A DNA stretch of 64,000 nucleotides, taken from the NCBI RefSeq assembly GCF_018139625.1, contig NZ_JAGSOH010000025.1, positions 1 to 64,000 on the forward strand, in the 5' to 3' direction. Shown in pieces: positions 55,575 through 64,000 of the stretch (positions are counted from its first letter, which is position 1; each line of letters begins with the position of its first letter). The notes under the pieces were generated by a model. The model saw only the letters and a list, made by a program, of their open reading frames with translations. It was not told the origin of the DNA and did no database searches. The position numbers were made by a program, and so were the translations under genes. The DNA comes from Actinospica acidithermotolerans. GTDB lineage: Bacteria; Actinomycetota; Actinomycetes; Streptomycetales; Catenulisporaceae.

Positions 55575-56116
55575 TGGCCGACGAGATCGCGGACCCGGGT
55601 ATCGCAGGGTTCTGGCACAACCTGCACGCCGAGCACCGCGGGCCGCTGATGCGCTACGTGCGCAGGCTGGTGCCGGACGATCCGCACCGAGCGGAGGACA
55701 TCGTGCAGGAGACCCTGCTGCGCGCGTGGCTCGCGGCGCCGACGCTGGTCGACCAGGGCGCCGCGGGCTCGCCGCGGGCGTGGCTGTTCACAGTCGCCCG
55801 CAACCTGGTCGTGGACACGCGGCGGCGCGCGGCGGCCCGGCCGCGCGAGGTCGAGGAGGAGCTCGCCCCGCACCACGTCGATCCGTCCGCGCCGGTGGAC
55901 GAGCAGGTGCTCGACGCCGTCGTGCTCGCGCGGGCGCTGCGCCTACTGACCGACGCGCACCGGGAGATCCTCGTCCGCTTCTACTGCCTGGACCATTCGG
56001 GACCGCGGATCGCCGCCGACCTCGGCATCCCGCCAGGCACTGTCAAGTCCCGCACACACCATGCGACGCGCGCGCTGCGCGGAGCGCTGCTGAGAACAGG
56101 AATCGACGAATGCTGA
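55574..56116 (+). CDS. ECF sigma factor within the T7SS operon
   Basis: A 180-aa sigma-70 family protein. Region 2: EHRGPLMRYVRRLVPDDPHRAEDIVQETLLRAW; region 4: LTDAHREILVRFYCLDHSGPRIAADLGIPPGTVKSRTHHATRAL. Start GTG 55574 shares one base with the upstream TAG, and its stop overlaps the next ATG, so all three are translated together. An ECF factor inside a secretion operon suggests feedback control of the locus or coupling to envelope state (inference). Confidence 0.9.
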   Translation: MADEIADPGIAGFWHNLHAEHRGPLMRYVRRLVPDDPHRAEDIVQETLLRAWLAAPTLVDQGAAGSPRAWLFTVARNLVVDTRRRAAARPREVEEELAPHHVDPSAPVDEQVLDAVVLARALRLLTDAHREILVRFYCLDHSGPRIAADLGIPPGTVKSRTHHATRALRGALLRTGIDEC

Positions 56117-56964
56117 CCGAGCTCCACCCGGCCGTGGCGCCGCCGCCCGATCTCGTCACGGCAAGCGGCTTCCTTTCCCCGCAGATCACGCGGTACTGGC
56201 CGCTGGCCGTGCTCGGCCTGGCGCTATTGGTCTTCGCGGCCCCGCTCGTGCGGTCCGTGGGCTCGCTCTACGACTGGGCGCGACGGGCCGATCGCGCGGC
56301 GAGCGCGGCGGCCGCTGCACGCCGGCCGAAGGCCCCGCGCGCGCTCCGGGCCGGTCGACCGGGGCTCGGCACGACGGAAGCGACGACGCTCGCCGCCGTC
56401 GCGCTGGCCTCGCTGGCGGAAGGCGAGGACAGCCCGGCGCCGTACGCGGTGCTGGCCGGCGCGAGTCAGGTCGAGGTGCTGCTGCCCGGGGCGGACGCCG
56501 GAAAGCCGCGCGCTCCGTGGACGGCGACGGCGGCGAACCGGTGGGTCGCGCCGACCGACGAGCTGACGGCGGACCCGGCCGACGCGGCGCTGCTGGTGCT
56601 CGGGATGCAGGGCGAGGGATGGCTTGTCGTCGACCTCGACTACTGCCCGGGGACGATAGCGGTCTCGGGGGCAGGTGCCGCCGACTGGATCGGGACGCTC
56701 GGGGATACGCACGGGATTCAGGTCACCCAGCAGAAGCCTGATTCGGGCTGCTGGACAGTGCGGATCGGACGGAACGGGCTCGGCGCCGTGGAGGAGTTGG
56801 GCCTGCCGTTCGACGGAAGGCCGCTGCGGGACGTAAACACGGCGGTGGCGGTAGTAGCACCGACGGAACCGATATCGACCCCGCCCGCAGCGCCCGAAGA
56901 AGGACTCCACGAGCTGGCGCTCTCCGTCAGCAGCCGCGACGCCGACCACGACACAGACAGCTGA
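56110..56964 (+). CDS. T7SS-associated membrane protein of unknown function
   Basis: A 284-aa protein with one N-terminal membrane segment (YWPLAVLGLALLVFAAPLV, about 28-46) followed by a charged Ala/Arg stretch and a globular C-terminal domain. No motif recognised. The stop of the sigma gene overlaps its ATG by 7 nt, and 10 nt separate it from the EccC start. Context suggests a partner of the secretion apparatus or an anti-sigma factor for the ECF gene upstream. Confidence 0.7.
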   Translation: MLTELHPAVAPPPDLVTASGFLSPQITRYWPLAVLGLALLVFAAPLVRSVGSLYDWARRADRAASAAAAARRPKAPRALRAGRPGLGTTEATTLAAVALASLAEGEDSPAPYAVLAGASQVEVLLPGADAGKPRAPWTATAANRWVAPTDELTADPADAALLVLGMQGEGWLVVDLDYCPGTIAVSGAGAADWIGTLGDTHGIQVTQQKPDSGCWTVRIGRNGLGAVEELGLPFDGRPLRDVNTAVAVVAPTEPISTPPAAPEEGLHELALSVSSRDADHDTDS

Positions 56965-56974
56965 GGTAAGACCC

Positions 56975-59900
56975 TTGTCAGCAGCACAGCTCAGAGTCAC
57001 GGTACGCGGCTCGGGTACCGGTGCCGGATCCGAGCCGACCGAGCTCGTCCTCGGCGTGCACGGAGGCAGCCGGATCGGCCGCGTCGCCGAAACCCTCGCC
57101 GAGAGCACATCCGGCTTCTCGAGCCTCGAAGCGCCCCTGCTCAGCGTCGAGGGGCGGCTGCTCCCGGCCGAGCTCCCGTTGCGCGGGGCCGGGATCGTCG
57201 ACGGCACGGCCCTCGTCCTCGGCGGCACGGAGCCGTGGAACGACGTGCCGGTGCGCAGGGTCGTCGGCGCGCGCCGGTCGGTGGCGGAACTGCGCGTCGT
57301 GGGCGGCCCGGACGCGGGAGGCGCCTGGCTGCTCGGTCCCGGCACCTACACCGTCGGCCCGGACGCCGGGCACGTCATCCAGGTGACGGAGGCGGAGGAG
57401 CCGTTCACCCTCACCATCACGCCGGACGGACGAGGCTGGATCGCCGCGTCGTCCGGGCGATCCCGCAGGTCCGGCACCCCGCCCGTCGTCCCGATCGCGG
57501 TGCTCGCCCCCGAGGGCGACGTGCGGCGCGATGCGGCCGGGGCCGAGCCGGAGATTCCCTGGCCGGTCGGCGCCGATCTGCCCATCGGCAGGCAACTGCT
57601 GCGGCTGACCGAGGCCGCGCAGGCAGACGCCGCGGTGTCCGCCTCGGGCGACGGCTTCGCGGTCGACTTCAACCGCCCGCCGCGGCTGGTGCCGCCGCTC
57701 GCGCTGACCAGGCTGCGGATGCCGGTGCTGCCGGTCCGGCCGGGGCGACGGCCGTTCCCGATGGTGATGATGGTCGCGCCGGTGCTGATGGGCGTCGGCA
57801 TGGCGTACTTCTTCAAGAACACGTTCTATCTGGTGTTCACGGCCTTCAGCCCGGTGTTCGCCGTCGCGAACTGGTGGAGCGACCGGCGCACCGGACGCCG
57901 CACGTACCGCCGCGACATGAAGGAGTACCGGGCCAAGCGGGAGAGGATCACCGCGCAGGCGCTCGACGCCGTGCGCGACGAGCACGAGATCCGCCGCACG
58001 ATGAGCCCGGACCCGGCGGCTGTGGCCGCCGCCGCGCTCGGTCCCGGCGGACGGCTGTGGGAGCGCAGGCGCGCCCACCCCGACTACCTCGCGCTGCGCG
58101 TCGGGACCGTGGAGCAGCCCTCGATCGTCGAGGTGGAGGATATCGCGCGCGAGGACGGGCAGCGCTCGGTGCGCTGGCCGGTGCCGAACTCCCCGCTCGG
58201 CCTCGATCTGCCGCGCCTCGGCGTCGTCGGGCTGTGCGGGGACGAGGACGCCGCGCAGGGCCTGGCGCGCTGGCTGGTCGCCCAGTGCTCCGTGCTGCAC
58301 AGTCCGCGCGATCTGCGCCTGATGCTGCTCACCGACTCCGCCGCGGCCGTGCGGTGGGACTGGCTGCGCTGGCTGCCGCATGCCCGGCCGTCCGCGCCGG
58401 GCGGCCCGGCGGTGTGCGTGGGGAACGACCCGGAGACCGTCGCCAACCGCGTCTCCGAACTCGTCTCGCTGATCAAGGCCCGTTCTCGGGCGAAGGGGTC
58501 CGCCCTGAGCGCGGCCGTCGCCACCAACGCGGACATCATCGTGATCGCCGACGGCGCGCGGCGGCTGCGCGAGGTTCCCGGCATGGTCCAGGTGCTCACC
58601 GAGGGGCCCGCCGCGCGCGTCTTCGTGGTCTGCGTCGATCGCGCCGAGCGGCTGCTGCCCGAGGAGTGCGCCGCGGTGGTCGAGTGCGCCGCGGACCGGC
58701 TCGCCGTGCGGCAGAAGGACACGCCCGAGGTCGCGGACGTCTGCCCGGATCTCGTCGAGCCGGACTGGTGCGAGGCCGTGGCCCGGGCGATCGCCCCGAT
58801 CCGCGACGTCACCGTGGAGGACGACTCGGGCCTGCCCGACTCGGTCCCGCTGCTCGGCCTGCTCGGCTGCGAGCCGCCGGACGCGGCCGCCCTCGCGGCC
58901 CGCTGGAAGGCGGAGCCGGCCTCCACCCGGGCGCTGCTCGGCGCTGGATACGACGGTCCGGCCGCCTTCGACCTGGTCAGGGACGGACCGCACGCGCTGA
59001 TCGGCGGCACGACCGGCTCGGGCAAGTCAGAACTGCTGCAATCGCTGGTCGCCTCGCTGGCCGTGGCCAACCGCCCGGACGAGCTCGTGTTCGTGCTCGT
59101 CGACTACAAGGGCGGCAGCGCGTTCCGGGACTGCGTGCGGCTGCCGCACACCCTCGGCATGGTCACCGACCTCGACGAGCACCTCGTCACCCGCGCCCTG
59201 GACTCGCTGCGCGCGGAGCTGCGCCGCCGCGAGCGGGTGCTGGCCGACGCCAGCGCCAAGGACCTGCCGCAGTACCGGTCCATGCGCGCCCGCGACCCGG
59301 AGCTGCCGCCGCTGCCCCGCCTGCTGCTGGTGATCGACGAGTTCGCCACGCTGGTCCGCGAGGTGCCCGAGTTCGTGCCCGGTCTCGTCGGAATCGCGCA
59401 GCGCGGCCGCTCGCTCGGCCTGCACCTCGTGCTCGCCACGCAGCGGCCCGCGGGCGCCGTCAACCACGACATCAAGGCGAACACGAACCTGCGCATCGCC
59501 CTCCGCGTGACGGACGCGACCGAGAGCCACGACGTGATCGACGCGACCGACGCGGTCACCATTTCGGCCGGCACCCCGGGGCGCGCGCTGGCCAGGATCG
59601 CGCACGGCACGGTCGTCGCGTTCCAGACCGGCTACGCGGGCGCCGTGCGCGGCCGCGCCGAAGCCGAAGCGGACCAGGACGCGAACGACGACGCGGTCTG
59701 GGCGCTGCCGCTGCCCTGGACGAGCCTGGGACGACGCCTCGACGCGCCGCTGGTCGAGACGGCCCGCGCCGTCGTGCCCGAGGACGAGGAGACGGACCTG
59801 TCGGCCCTCGTCGACGCGATCAGGGACGCCACGGAATCGCTCGGCATCGAGGCCCAGCCGAGCCCCTGGCTGCCGCCGCTCCCGGCCGTGCTGACCCTCG

Positions 59901-61489
59901 ACGATCTCGCCTCCTTCCCCACGGCACCGGCGCGGACCGACCCGACCGGCGCGGTGCTGCCGCCGGTCGCCTTCGCGGTCGAAGACCTGCCCGCGCAGCA
60001 GCTCCAGCGCGCGATCACGCTGGACTTCAGCACCTTCCACCACCTATACATCCTCGGTGCGCCGCGCTCGGGCCGCTCCCAGGTGCTGCGGACGCTCGCC
60101 GGAGCCATCGCGCGCAAGCACAGCTGCGCGGACGTGCACCTCTACGCGATCGACGCGGCCGGCGGCGCCCTGAACGCGCTGGAGGAACTGCCGCACACCG
60201 GGGCCGTCGCGCGACGCGGCGACCTGGACCGGATCGACCGCCTCGTCACCCGGATCGGGGCCGAGCTGACCCGCCGTCAGGAACTGCTGTCCGACCAGGG
60301 CGCGGCGACACTCACCGAGCTGCGCACGATGCTGGCGCCGGCCGACCGCCCGGCGCACCTGATGTTCTTCATCGACGGCTGGGAGTCGCTGTTCACGACG
60401 ACGAACGACCACGACAACGGCCGGTTGACCGAGGATCTCGTGCGTATCGTGCGGGAGGGCGCGGCCAGCGGCATCCACGTCGTGGCGACCTCGGAGCGCG
60501 CGCTGCTCTCCGGCCGCATCGCGACCCTCAACGACAACAAGCTGATGCTCCGGATGGCCGACCGCAGCGACTACACGATGATCGGCATCGACTTCGGCAA
60601 CCTGCCGACGGTGCTCTTCCCCGGGCGCGGCTGGCGCAGCGAGGGTCCGTCCGAAACCCAGATCGCGCTGCTCGGGCCCGGCCTGTCAGGCCAGGAGCAG
60701 GCGAGCGCGCTCAAGGCGATCGGCGAGCATGCCGCCAAGCGGGACGCCGCGGTGCCGGACAGCCGTCGCCCGTTCAAGGTCGGGACGGTGCCGGGCGCGG
60801 TCACCTTCGCCGACGCGTACGCGCAGGTCCCGACGGCGGCGCGGCGTCCGCTGTGGGCGCTGATCGGCGTCGGAGGCGACGAGTCGCAGCCGATCGGCGC
60901 GGACTTCGCGACGCGGACCACGTTCACCGTGGCCGGGCCCGGCGGCTCCGGCCGCTCGACCGCGCTGCTCTCGATCGCGGTCTCGCTGCTGGCCCACGGG
61001 ACGGCGGTGCTGGCGGTCACGCCGCGCACCTCGCCGCTGGCGGGCCTGGCCCGGCACGAACGCGCGGCGGTCATCGCCTCGGCCAACCCGGCGCCCGGCG
61101 ACCTGGAGGACGCGCTACGGCGGCTCGGCGGACCCGCGGTCGTCCTCGTGGACGACGTGGACATGATCCCGCTCTCGTGCGCGGCCGACGCGTTCCTGAC
61201 CACGATCGTGCGCACCGGCAAGGAGACCGGCCGCGGCATCGCGGTGGCCGGGTCCGCGGACCATCTGAACCAGGTCAGCATGGGCTGGCTCGGCGAGGTG
61301 CGGCGCGGGCGGCGCGGCCTGCTGCTCGCCCCGCAGGGCATCATGGAGGGGGACCTGGCGGGCGTGCGGCTGCCGGTCTCGCTCACCCGCCGGCCGATCA
61401 AGCCGGGCGTCGCGCTGACCGCGGATCCGTCGGGCTCCGGCTCTCCGGTCGCGATCGCCGTGCCGCTGACCGTGATGCGCGCCGGGTAG
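56975..61489 (+). CDS. eccC: Type VII secretion ATPase EccC (FtsK/SpoIIIE family)
   Basis: A 1504-aa single-chain EccC. The N-terminal about 200 residues are beta-rich (ubiquitin-like/FHA-like). Two membrane segments lie near 255-305 (PMVMMVAPVLMGVGMAYFF, FYLVFTAFSPVFAVANWW), and three FtsK-type ATPase domains follow. D1 has Walker A GGTTGSGKSELLQS (about 677) and Walker B LLLVIDEFATL with the catalytic Glu. D2 (about 1026) has GAPRSGRSQ and FFIDGWES; D3 (about 1320) has GPGGSGRSTA and VLVDDVD. In D2 and D3 the P-loop Lys is Arg and Walker B lacks Glu, so only D1 looks catalytic. It energises export of WXG100-type substrates. TTG start with GAGGTAAG upstream. Confidence 0.93.
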   Translation: MSAAQLRVTVRGSGTGAGSEPTELVLGVHGGSRIGRVAETLAESTSGFSSLEAPLLSVEGRLLPAELPLRGAGIVDGTALVLGGTEPWNDVPVRRVVGARRSVAELRVVGGPDAGGAWLLGPGTYTVGPDAGHVIQVTEAEEPFTLTITPDGRGWIAASSGRSRRSGTPPVVPIAVLAPEGDVRRDAAGAEPEIPWPVGADLPIGRQLLRLTEAAQADAAVSASGDGFAVDFNRPPRLVPPLALTRLRMPVLPVRPGRRPFPMVMMVAPVLMGVGMAYFFKNTFYLVFTAFSPVFAVANWWSDRRTGRRTYRRDMKEYRAKRERITAQALDAVRDEHEIRRTMSPDPAAVAAAALGPGGRLWERRRAHPDYLALRVGTVEQPSIVEVEDIAREDGQRSVRWPVPNSPLGLDLPRLGVVGLCGDEDAAQGLARWLVAQCSVLHSPRDLRLMLLTDSAAAVRWDWLRWLPHARPSAPGGPAVCVGNDPETVANRVSELVSLIKARSRAKGSALSAAVATNADIIVIADGARRLREVPGMVQVLTEGPAARVFVVCVDRAERLLPEECAAVVECAADRLAVRQKDTPEVADVCPDLVEPDWCEAVARAIAPIRDVTVEDDSGLPDSVPLLGLLGCEPPDAAALAARWKAEPASTRALLGAGYDGPAAFDLVRDGPHALIGGTTGSGKSELLQSLVASLAVANRPDELVFVLVDYKGGSAFRDCVRLPHTLGMVTDLDEHLVTRALDSLRAELRRRERVLADASAKDLPQYRSMRARDPELPPLPRLLLVIDEFATLVREVPEFVPGLVGIAQRGRSLGLHLVLATQRPAGAVNHDIKANTNLRIALRVTDATESHDVIDATDAVTISAGTPGRALARIAHGTVVAFQTGYAGAVRGRAEAEADQDANDDAVWALPLPWTSLGRRLDAPLVETARAVVPEDEETDLSALVDAIRDATESLGIEAQPSPWLPPLPAVLTLDDLASFPTAPARTDPTGAVLPPVAFAVEDLPAQQLQRAITLDFSTFHHLYILGAPRSGRSQVLRTLAGAIARKHSCADVHLYAIDAAGGALNALEELPHTGAVARRGDLDRIDRLVTRIGAELTRRQELLSDQGAATLTELRTMLAPADRPAHLMFFIDGWESLFTTTNDHDNGRLTEDLVRIVREGAASGIHVVATSERALLSGRIATLNDNKLMLRMADRSDYTMIGIDFGNLPTVLFPGRGWRSEGPSETQIALLGPGLSGQEQASALKAIGEHAAKRDAAVPDSRRPFKVGTVPGAVTFADAYAQVPTAARRPLWALIGVGGDESQPIGADFATRTTFTVAGPGGSGRSTALLSIAVSLLAHGTAVLAVTPRTSPLAGLARHERAAVIASANPAPGDLEDALRRLGGPAVVLVDDVDMIPLSCAADAFLTTIVRTGKETGRGIAVAGSADHLNQVSMGWLGEVRRGRRGLLLAPQGIMEGDLAGVRLPVSLTRRPIKPGVALTADPSGSGSPVAIAVPLTVMRAG

Positions 61490-61506
61490 CCCGCTCTCGG
61501 AAAAGG

Positions 61507-61543
61507 GCGCGGCCCCGGCGGATGGATTCCGCCGGGGCCGCGC
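61507..61543. terminator. Bidirectional terminator between EccC and Esx-like genes
   Basis: Perfect 16-bp stem (GCGCGGCCCCGGCGGA and its complement) with a 5-nt loop, between the convergent EccC and Esx-like genes. AAAA lies on the left flank, which reads as a U-run for the - strand transcript. Confidence 0.9.
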
Positions 61544-61553
61544 TGTGCACCGA

Positions 61554-61865
61554 TCAGGAGCCGGACTTGATCGAGGAGGCCATCTGCGTGTCCATCTGGT
61601 GCAGCTGACCGGCGATCTGGGTGAACTGCTGCGCGAAGGACGTGATGCCCTGCACCGCGTTGTTCAGGTCGGTGTTGAACTTGGTGTAGGCCTGCTCCAG
61701 CGTCGGGCTGGTCGCCTGCAGGTAGAGGCCGCCGGAGCTCTGCAGCAGGCCGTTGACCGCGCTCGCCAGGGTGTTGAGCTCGGGCACGATGGTCGAGGTC
61801 ACCGCCGTGTTCAGCTGGCCGGAGACGGACTGCACCTGGTTGTAGTCGATAGCGATGTCGGGCAT
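61554..61865 (-). CDS. Esx/WXG100-like small secreted protein lacking WXG
   Basis: A 103-aa, all-helical small protein with size and hydrophobic pattern of the WXG100 superfamily: helix 1 (YNQVQSVSGQLNTAVTSTIVPELNTLASAVN), a turn, and helix 2 (PTLEQAYTKFNTDLNNAVQGITSFAQQFTQIAGQL). The turn reads S-S-G-G-L-Y-L in place of W-x-G. The typical Y-x-x-x-D/E export signal is not obvious near the C-terminus (HQMDTQMASSIKSGS). Position beside EccC supports a role as substrate or chaperone-like partner. Convergent with eccC. Confidence 0.78.
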   Translation of the reverse strand: MPDIAIDYNQVQSVSGQLNTAVTSTIVPELNTLASAVNGLLQSSGGLYLQATSPTLEQAYTKFNTDLNNAVQGITSFAQQFTQIAGQLHQMDTQMASSIKSGS

Positions 61866-61937
61866 CTTCGGGCGCTCCTTATGCGTGGTCTGTCAGGTCT
61901 GCGGGGTCCGCGTGGTCCTGGGAAACGTGGTTCGAGG

Positions 61938-62861
61938 TCAGTCCAGATACGGCGAGTGGCCGCCGGTCCCGCGCGGGTTCTGCGTGGCGGGCGAGTTGTC
62001 CGGGTTCTTCGCCGGGGTGGTGTCCACCCACGTGCCGTTCCACCCGGTGCGGCTGTAGTCCGTGGTCGTGCCGTCGGAGTTGACGTCGGTCATCGTGGCG
62101 TTGCCGTTCGGGTTCTCGGTGACCGTGATGGTGTCCGACGAACCGTCGCTGTTGTGCACCACGCTGGTCGTGTCCTGGATCGGGTTGCCGCTCGGGTCCG
62201 TGCCCTGGCTCGGGCCGAAGGTGGTGGTCTCCGAGTAGGTCAGCCCGTCCGGGCCGGTCACCGTGGTCGTCTCCGAGGCGATCGAGCCGTCCGGGTTCTG
62301 CGTCACGGTCGTCGTGCCGGGGCCGTAGCTGCCCGAGGCCGGCGTCGTCGAGGTGGCGCCGGGCGGGGTCGGCGGCCCGGGCATCGGCACCGTCTCGGCG
62401 ATCCAGCCGCCGTGCCCGTCCGGGACGTACTGGGTGTACGTGGTCGTCGACTCGCCGTTCTTCTTCAGGTCGGCGAGGTTCTGGTTGTACTGCTGCAGCG
62501 CCGCCTCGTACGCGGCCCACTCGGCGGGGTAGTTCTTCGCCGCGCTCATCACCTCGCCGGCCGTGACCTGGGAGGCCGCCTGCGCGTCGACGTCGAACCA
62601 GGCGTGGGCCAGTTGGGCGAACGCCGTGGAGAGCTGGTCCATCCGGGACTTCGCCTCGCCGAAGGGCGCGGCCCACTGCGAGAAGAGGTTGTCCACCGAG
62701 GCGCCGAGCCCGGCGTCGCCGAACACCGAGTCGTCCACGGTCCCGCTCTGCGTCGGGATCCCGGAGTCCCAGATCGACGTGTTCGCGAACTGCGTTTCGA
62801 GGTTCTTGAGCTGGGTCGAGCACTCATACAGCAGCGAGTAGCTGATCACCAGGTCCGCCAT
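61938..62861 (-). CDS. T7SS substrate-like protein with repetitive C-terminus
   Basis: A 307-aa protein. Residues about 1-130 are helical and resemble a WXG100-type or PE-like secretion domain (MADLVISYSLLYECSTQLKNL ... WAAYEAALQQYNQNLADLKKNG). From about 140 onward it is Pro/Thr/Gly-rich with loose repeats of N-P-D/N-G and T-V-T-x-P-D-G (SYGPGTTTVTQNPDGSIAS, TVTGPDGLTYSETTT), like extended surface or rhs-type linkers. Lies 72 nt upstream of the Esx-like gene on the same strand, so co-transcribed. Probably exported by the adjacent EccC system (inference). Confidence 0.75.
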   Translation of the reverse strand: MADLVISYSLLYECSTQLKNLETQFANTSIWDSGIPTQSGTVDDSVFGDAGLGASVDNLFSQWAAPFGEAKSRMDQLSTAFAQLAHAWFDVDAQAASQVTAGEVMSAAKNYPAEWAAYEAALQQYNQNLADLKKNGESTTTYTQYVPDGHGGWIAETVPMPGPPTPPGATSTTPASGSYGPGTTTVTQNPDGSIASETTTVTGPDGLTYSETTTFGPSQGTDPSGNPIQDTTSVVHNSDGSSDTITVTENPNGNATMTDVNSDGTTTDYSRTGWNGTWVDTTPAKNPDNSPATQNPRGTGGHSPYLD

Positions 62862-62892
62862 CGCGGGCCGCCCTTCCTTCTCGGTCGTCGTG

Positions 62893-62960
62893 GGGTGAAA
62901 CGCAGCCGGGTGCGCGCAGGGTTCAGATGAACCTCCGAAACACGCCGCTGCGTTTCACCC
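62893..62960. promoter_or_regulatory. Nested inverted repeats in the divergent T7SS promoter
   Basis: Outer arms GGGTGAAACGCAG (62893-62905) and CTGCGTTTCACCC (62948-62960) are perfect 13-bp complements. Inside lies a second palindrome, GGTTCA-GA-TGAACC (62920-62933). Both sit between the divergent starts at 62861 and 62964, so a shared regulator site is likely. Confidence 0.65.
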
Positions 62961-62963
62961 GAC

Positions 62964-64000
62964 GTGAGCTCAAGACCGACCGACTGGTCCCCGCTCGGAC
63001 TCGGCGGCGATCCGACCCCCGGCGACTACGACAGCGTGATCGCCGTCGCGTCGTACATGAACGCGATCAACGCCTCCGCGGGGGTGATCAAACAGGGCCT
63101 GGACGCGATCTACGGGCAGGCCAGCCAGACCGAGAACTTCGCCGGGCAGACCGCGACCGCGCTCAGCGGGCTCATCACGAGTGATCTGCACAACTTCCTG
63201 GAGAACGTCGCCACGTCGTTCTCCGAGGCGTCCACCGCCGTGAACACGTACGCCTCGATCCTGCAGGAGCAGCAGTCGGTCGCGGACAACGCGCTCAGCC
63301 AGGCGCAGGGCCTGAACAAGACCACCGACGCCGCGCAGATCGCCGCGCTGGCGAACACGGCGACCGGCGCCGGGTCCACGCTGAGCGGCGCGGCGTCCAT
63401 CGCGGGCACGGCCGTGGACAACGCCGCGTCGCTGGTGGTGTGGCCGGACAGCTTCTGGGACCGGTTCTGGGAGGCGCTCGGCTGGCTCGCGATCTTCCTG
63501 ATGATCCCCGCGGTGCTGTTCGGCGGCGTGTTCGCGCTGATCGAGTTCGGCCTGAACTTCGTGCTCTTCATCAAGGCCGCGGTCGACTTCTTCCACGGGG
63601 ACATCTCGGTCGGCCAGTTCCTGCTCTCCTTCCTCGGCATCCTCGCCCCGACCACCGAGCCGCTGGACGTCATCGGCATCCTCAGGGGCCTGCTCAACGG
63701 TCTCAAGGGGATAGGCAAGGCGACCATCACCTTCCTCGGCGACGGCATCAAATCCTTCGGCAACCTGGTCGAACTGTTCGGCGGCGTGAAGCTGTTCATG
63801 TACGCCGTCCCCTCGCTCGCGCTGGACGCGGCCAAGGTCGGCGGGCTGTTCATCGCCGACGGCATCAAGGCGATCCCGGCATTCGTCGTCGCGGGTGGCA
63901 GGCTCGTCCTGGACGGGATCACGTCGATCCCGAGGGTCATCGCGACGGAGCTCGGCGGCGCGAAGTGGCTGCGGCTGTTCCTGCCGGTGACCGCGCACGA
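62964..64000 (+). CDS. Putative T7SS-secreted protein, partial (runs off the window)
   Basis: An open frame from GTG 62964 to the window end with no stop (at least 345 aa). It starts SSRPTDWSPLGLGGDPTPGD, the opening of the actinobacterial putative T7SS-secreted family, followed by helical WXG/LXG-like repeats (SVIAVASYMNAINASAGVIK, ASQTENFAGQTATALSG, VATSFSEASTAVNTYASIL) and then two or more membrane or hydrophobic segments (GWLAIFLMIPAVLFGGVFAL, FGLNFVLFIKAAV). The C-terminal domain, which in this family is often a toxin, lies beyond the window. No good ribosome site before the GTG, so the start is uncertain. Divergent from 61938-62861 across paired inverted repeats. Confidence 0.8.
   Translation, partial: MSSRPTDWSPLGLGGDPTPGDYDSVIAVASYMNAINASAGVIKQGLDAIYGQASQTENFAGQTATALSGLITSDLHNFLENVATSFSEASTAVNTYASILQEQQSVADNALSQAQGLNKTTDAAQIAALANTATGAGSTLSGAASIAGTAVDNAASLVVWPDSFWDRFWEALGWLAIFLMIPAVLFGGVFALIEFGLNFVLFIKAAVDFFHGDISVGQFLLSFLGILAPTTEPLDVIGILRGLLNGLKGIGKATITFLGDGIKSFGNLVELFGGVKLFMYAVPSLALDAAKVGGLFIADGIKAIPAFVVAGGRLVLDGITSIPRVIATELGGAKWLRLFLPVTAH

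Overview
This is high-GC actinobacterial DNA: strong G/C bias at third codon positions, SARP regulators, ECF sigma factors, NRPS and lanthipeptide enzymes and a type VII secretion locus. A filamentous actinomycete (Streptomycetales or Catenulisporales-like) fits, but the genus cannot be read from the sequence. The first 13 bases match the end of a Nextera/Tn5 adapter, so position 1 is probably a draft-contig end.

Region 1 (1-5.6 kb, + strand) is a class III lanthipeptide unit: an AfsR-like SARP, a LanKC synthetase, a 35-aa precursor peptide and a second, short SARP. Region 2 (5.6-32.1 kb, - strand) is a compact lipopeptide NRPS operon with mostly overlapping genes. In transcription order it holds a SyrP-like hydroxylase, an A-PCP didomain (Gln-like code), a type II thioesterase, an AspH-like hydroxylase, three NRPS proteins (C-deltaA-PCP-C-A-PCP; C-A-PCP-C-A-PCP-TE; PCP-C-A(Asp)-PCP), then ACP, ferritin-like diiron protein, fatty acyl-AMP ligase, class IV aminotransferase, acyl-CoA/ACP dehydrogenase and an MFS exporter.

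Region 3 (32.2-42 kb, mostly - strand) mixes RiPP and NRPS functions: a GNAT acyltransferase, a 17-aa micropeptide with a good ribosome site, a second LanKC-type precursor paralogous to the one at 4.6 kb, a LuxR-family ATP-binding regulator, a Cys-free Thr-rich peptide beside a full LanM, a free-standing adenylation domain with a serine code, and a divergent MbtH-like protein. Two paralogous class III precursors bracketing the NRPS operon, a free Ser A domain next to an NRPS module whose own A domain is eroded, and a GNAT next to precursor peptides together suggest one composite locus making an NRPS lipopeptide and lanthipeptides. These products may be co-produced or covalently joined; the joining is inference.

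Region 4 (42-53 kb) is ordinary genome: two divergent TetR/oxidoreductase pairs (one oxidoreductase frameshifted), a nitroreductase with a DosR-like box, a 5'-truncated CBS-BON gene, a secreted polysaccharide deacetylase with a frameshifted C-terminus, an arylsulfatase, a surface-anchored secreted protein and an ECF sigma factor with a membrane partner. Region 5 (53.5-64 kb) is a type VII secretion locus: beta-helix/AAA (EccA-like) fusion, ECF sigma factor, membrane protein, EccC ATPase, an Esx-like small protein, a secreted-substrate-like protein and a partial putative T7SS-secreted protein that runs off the window.
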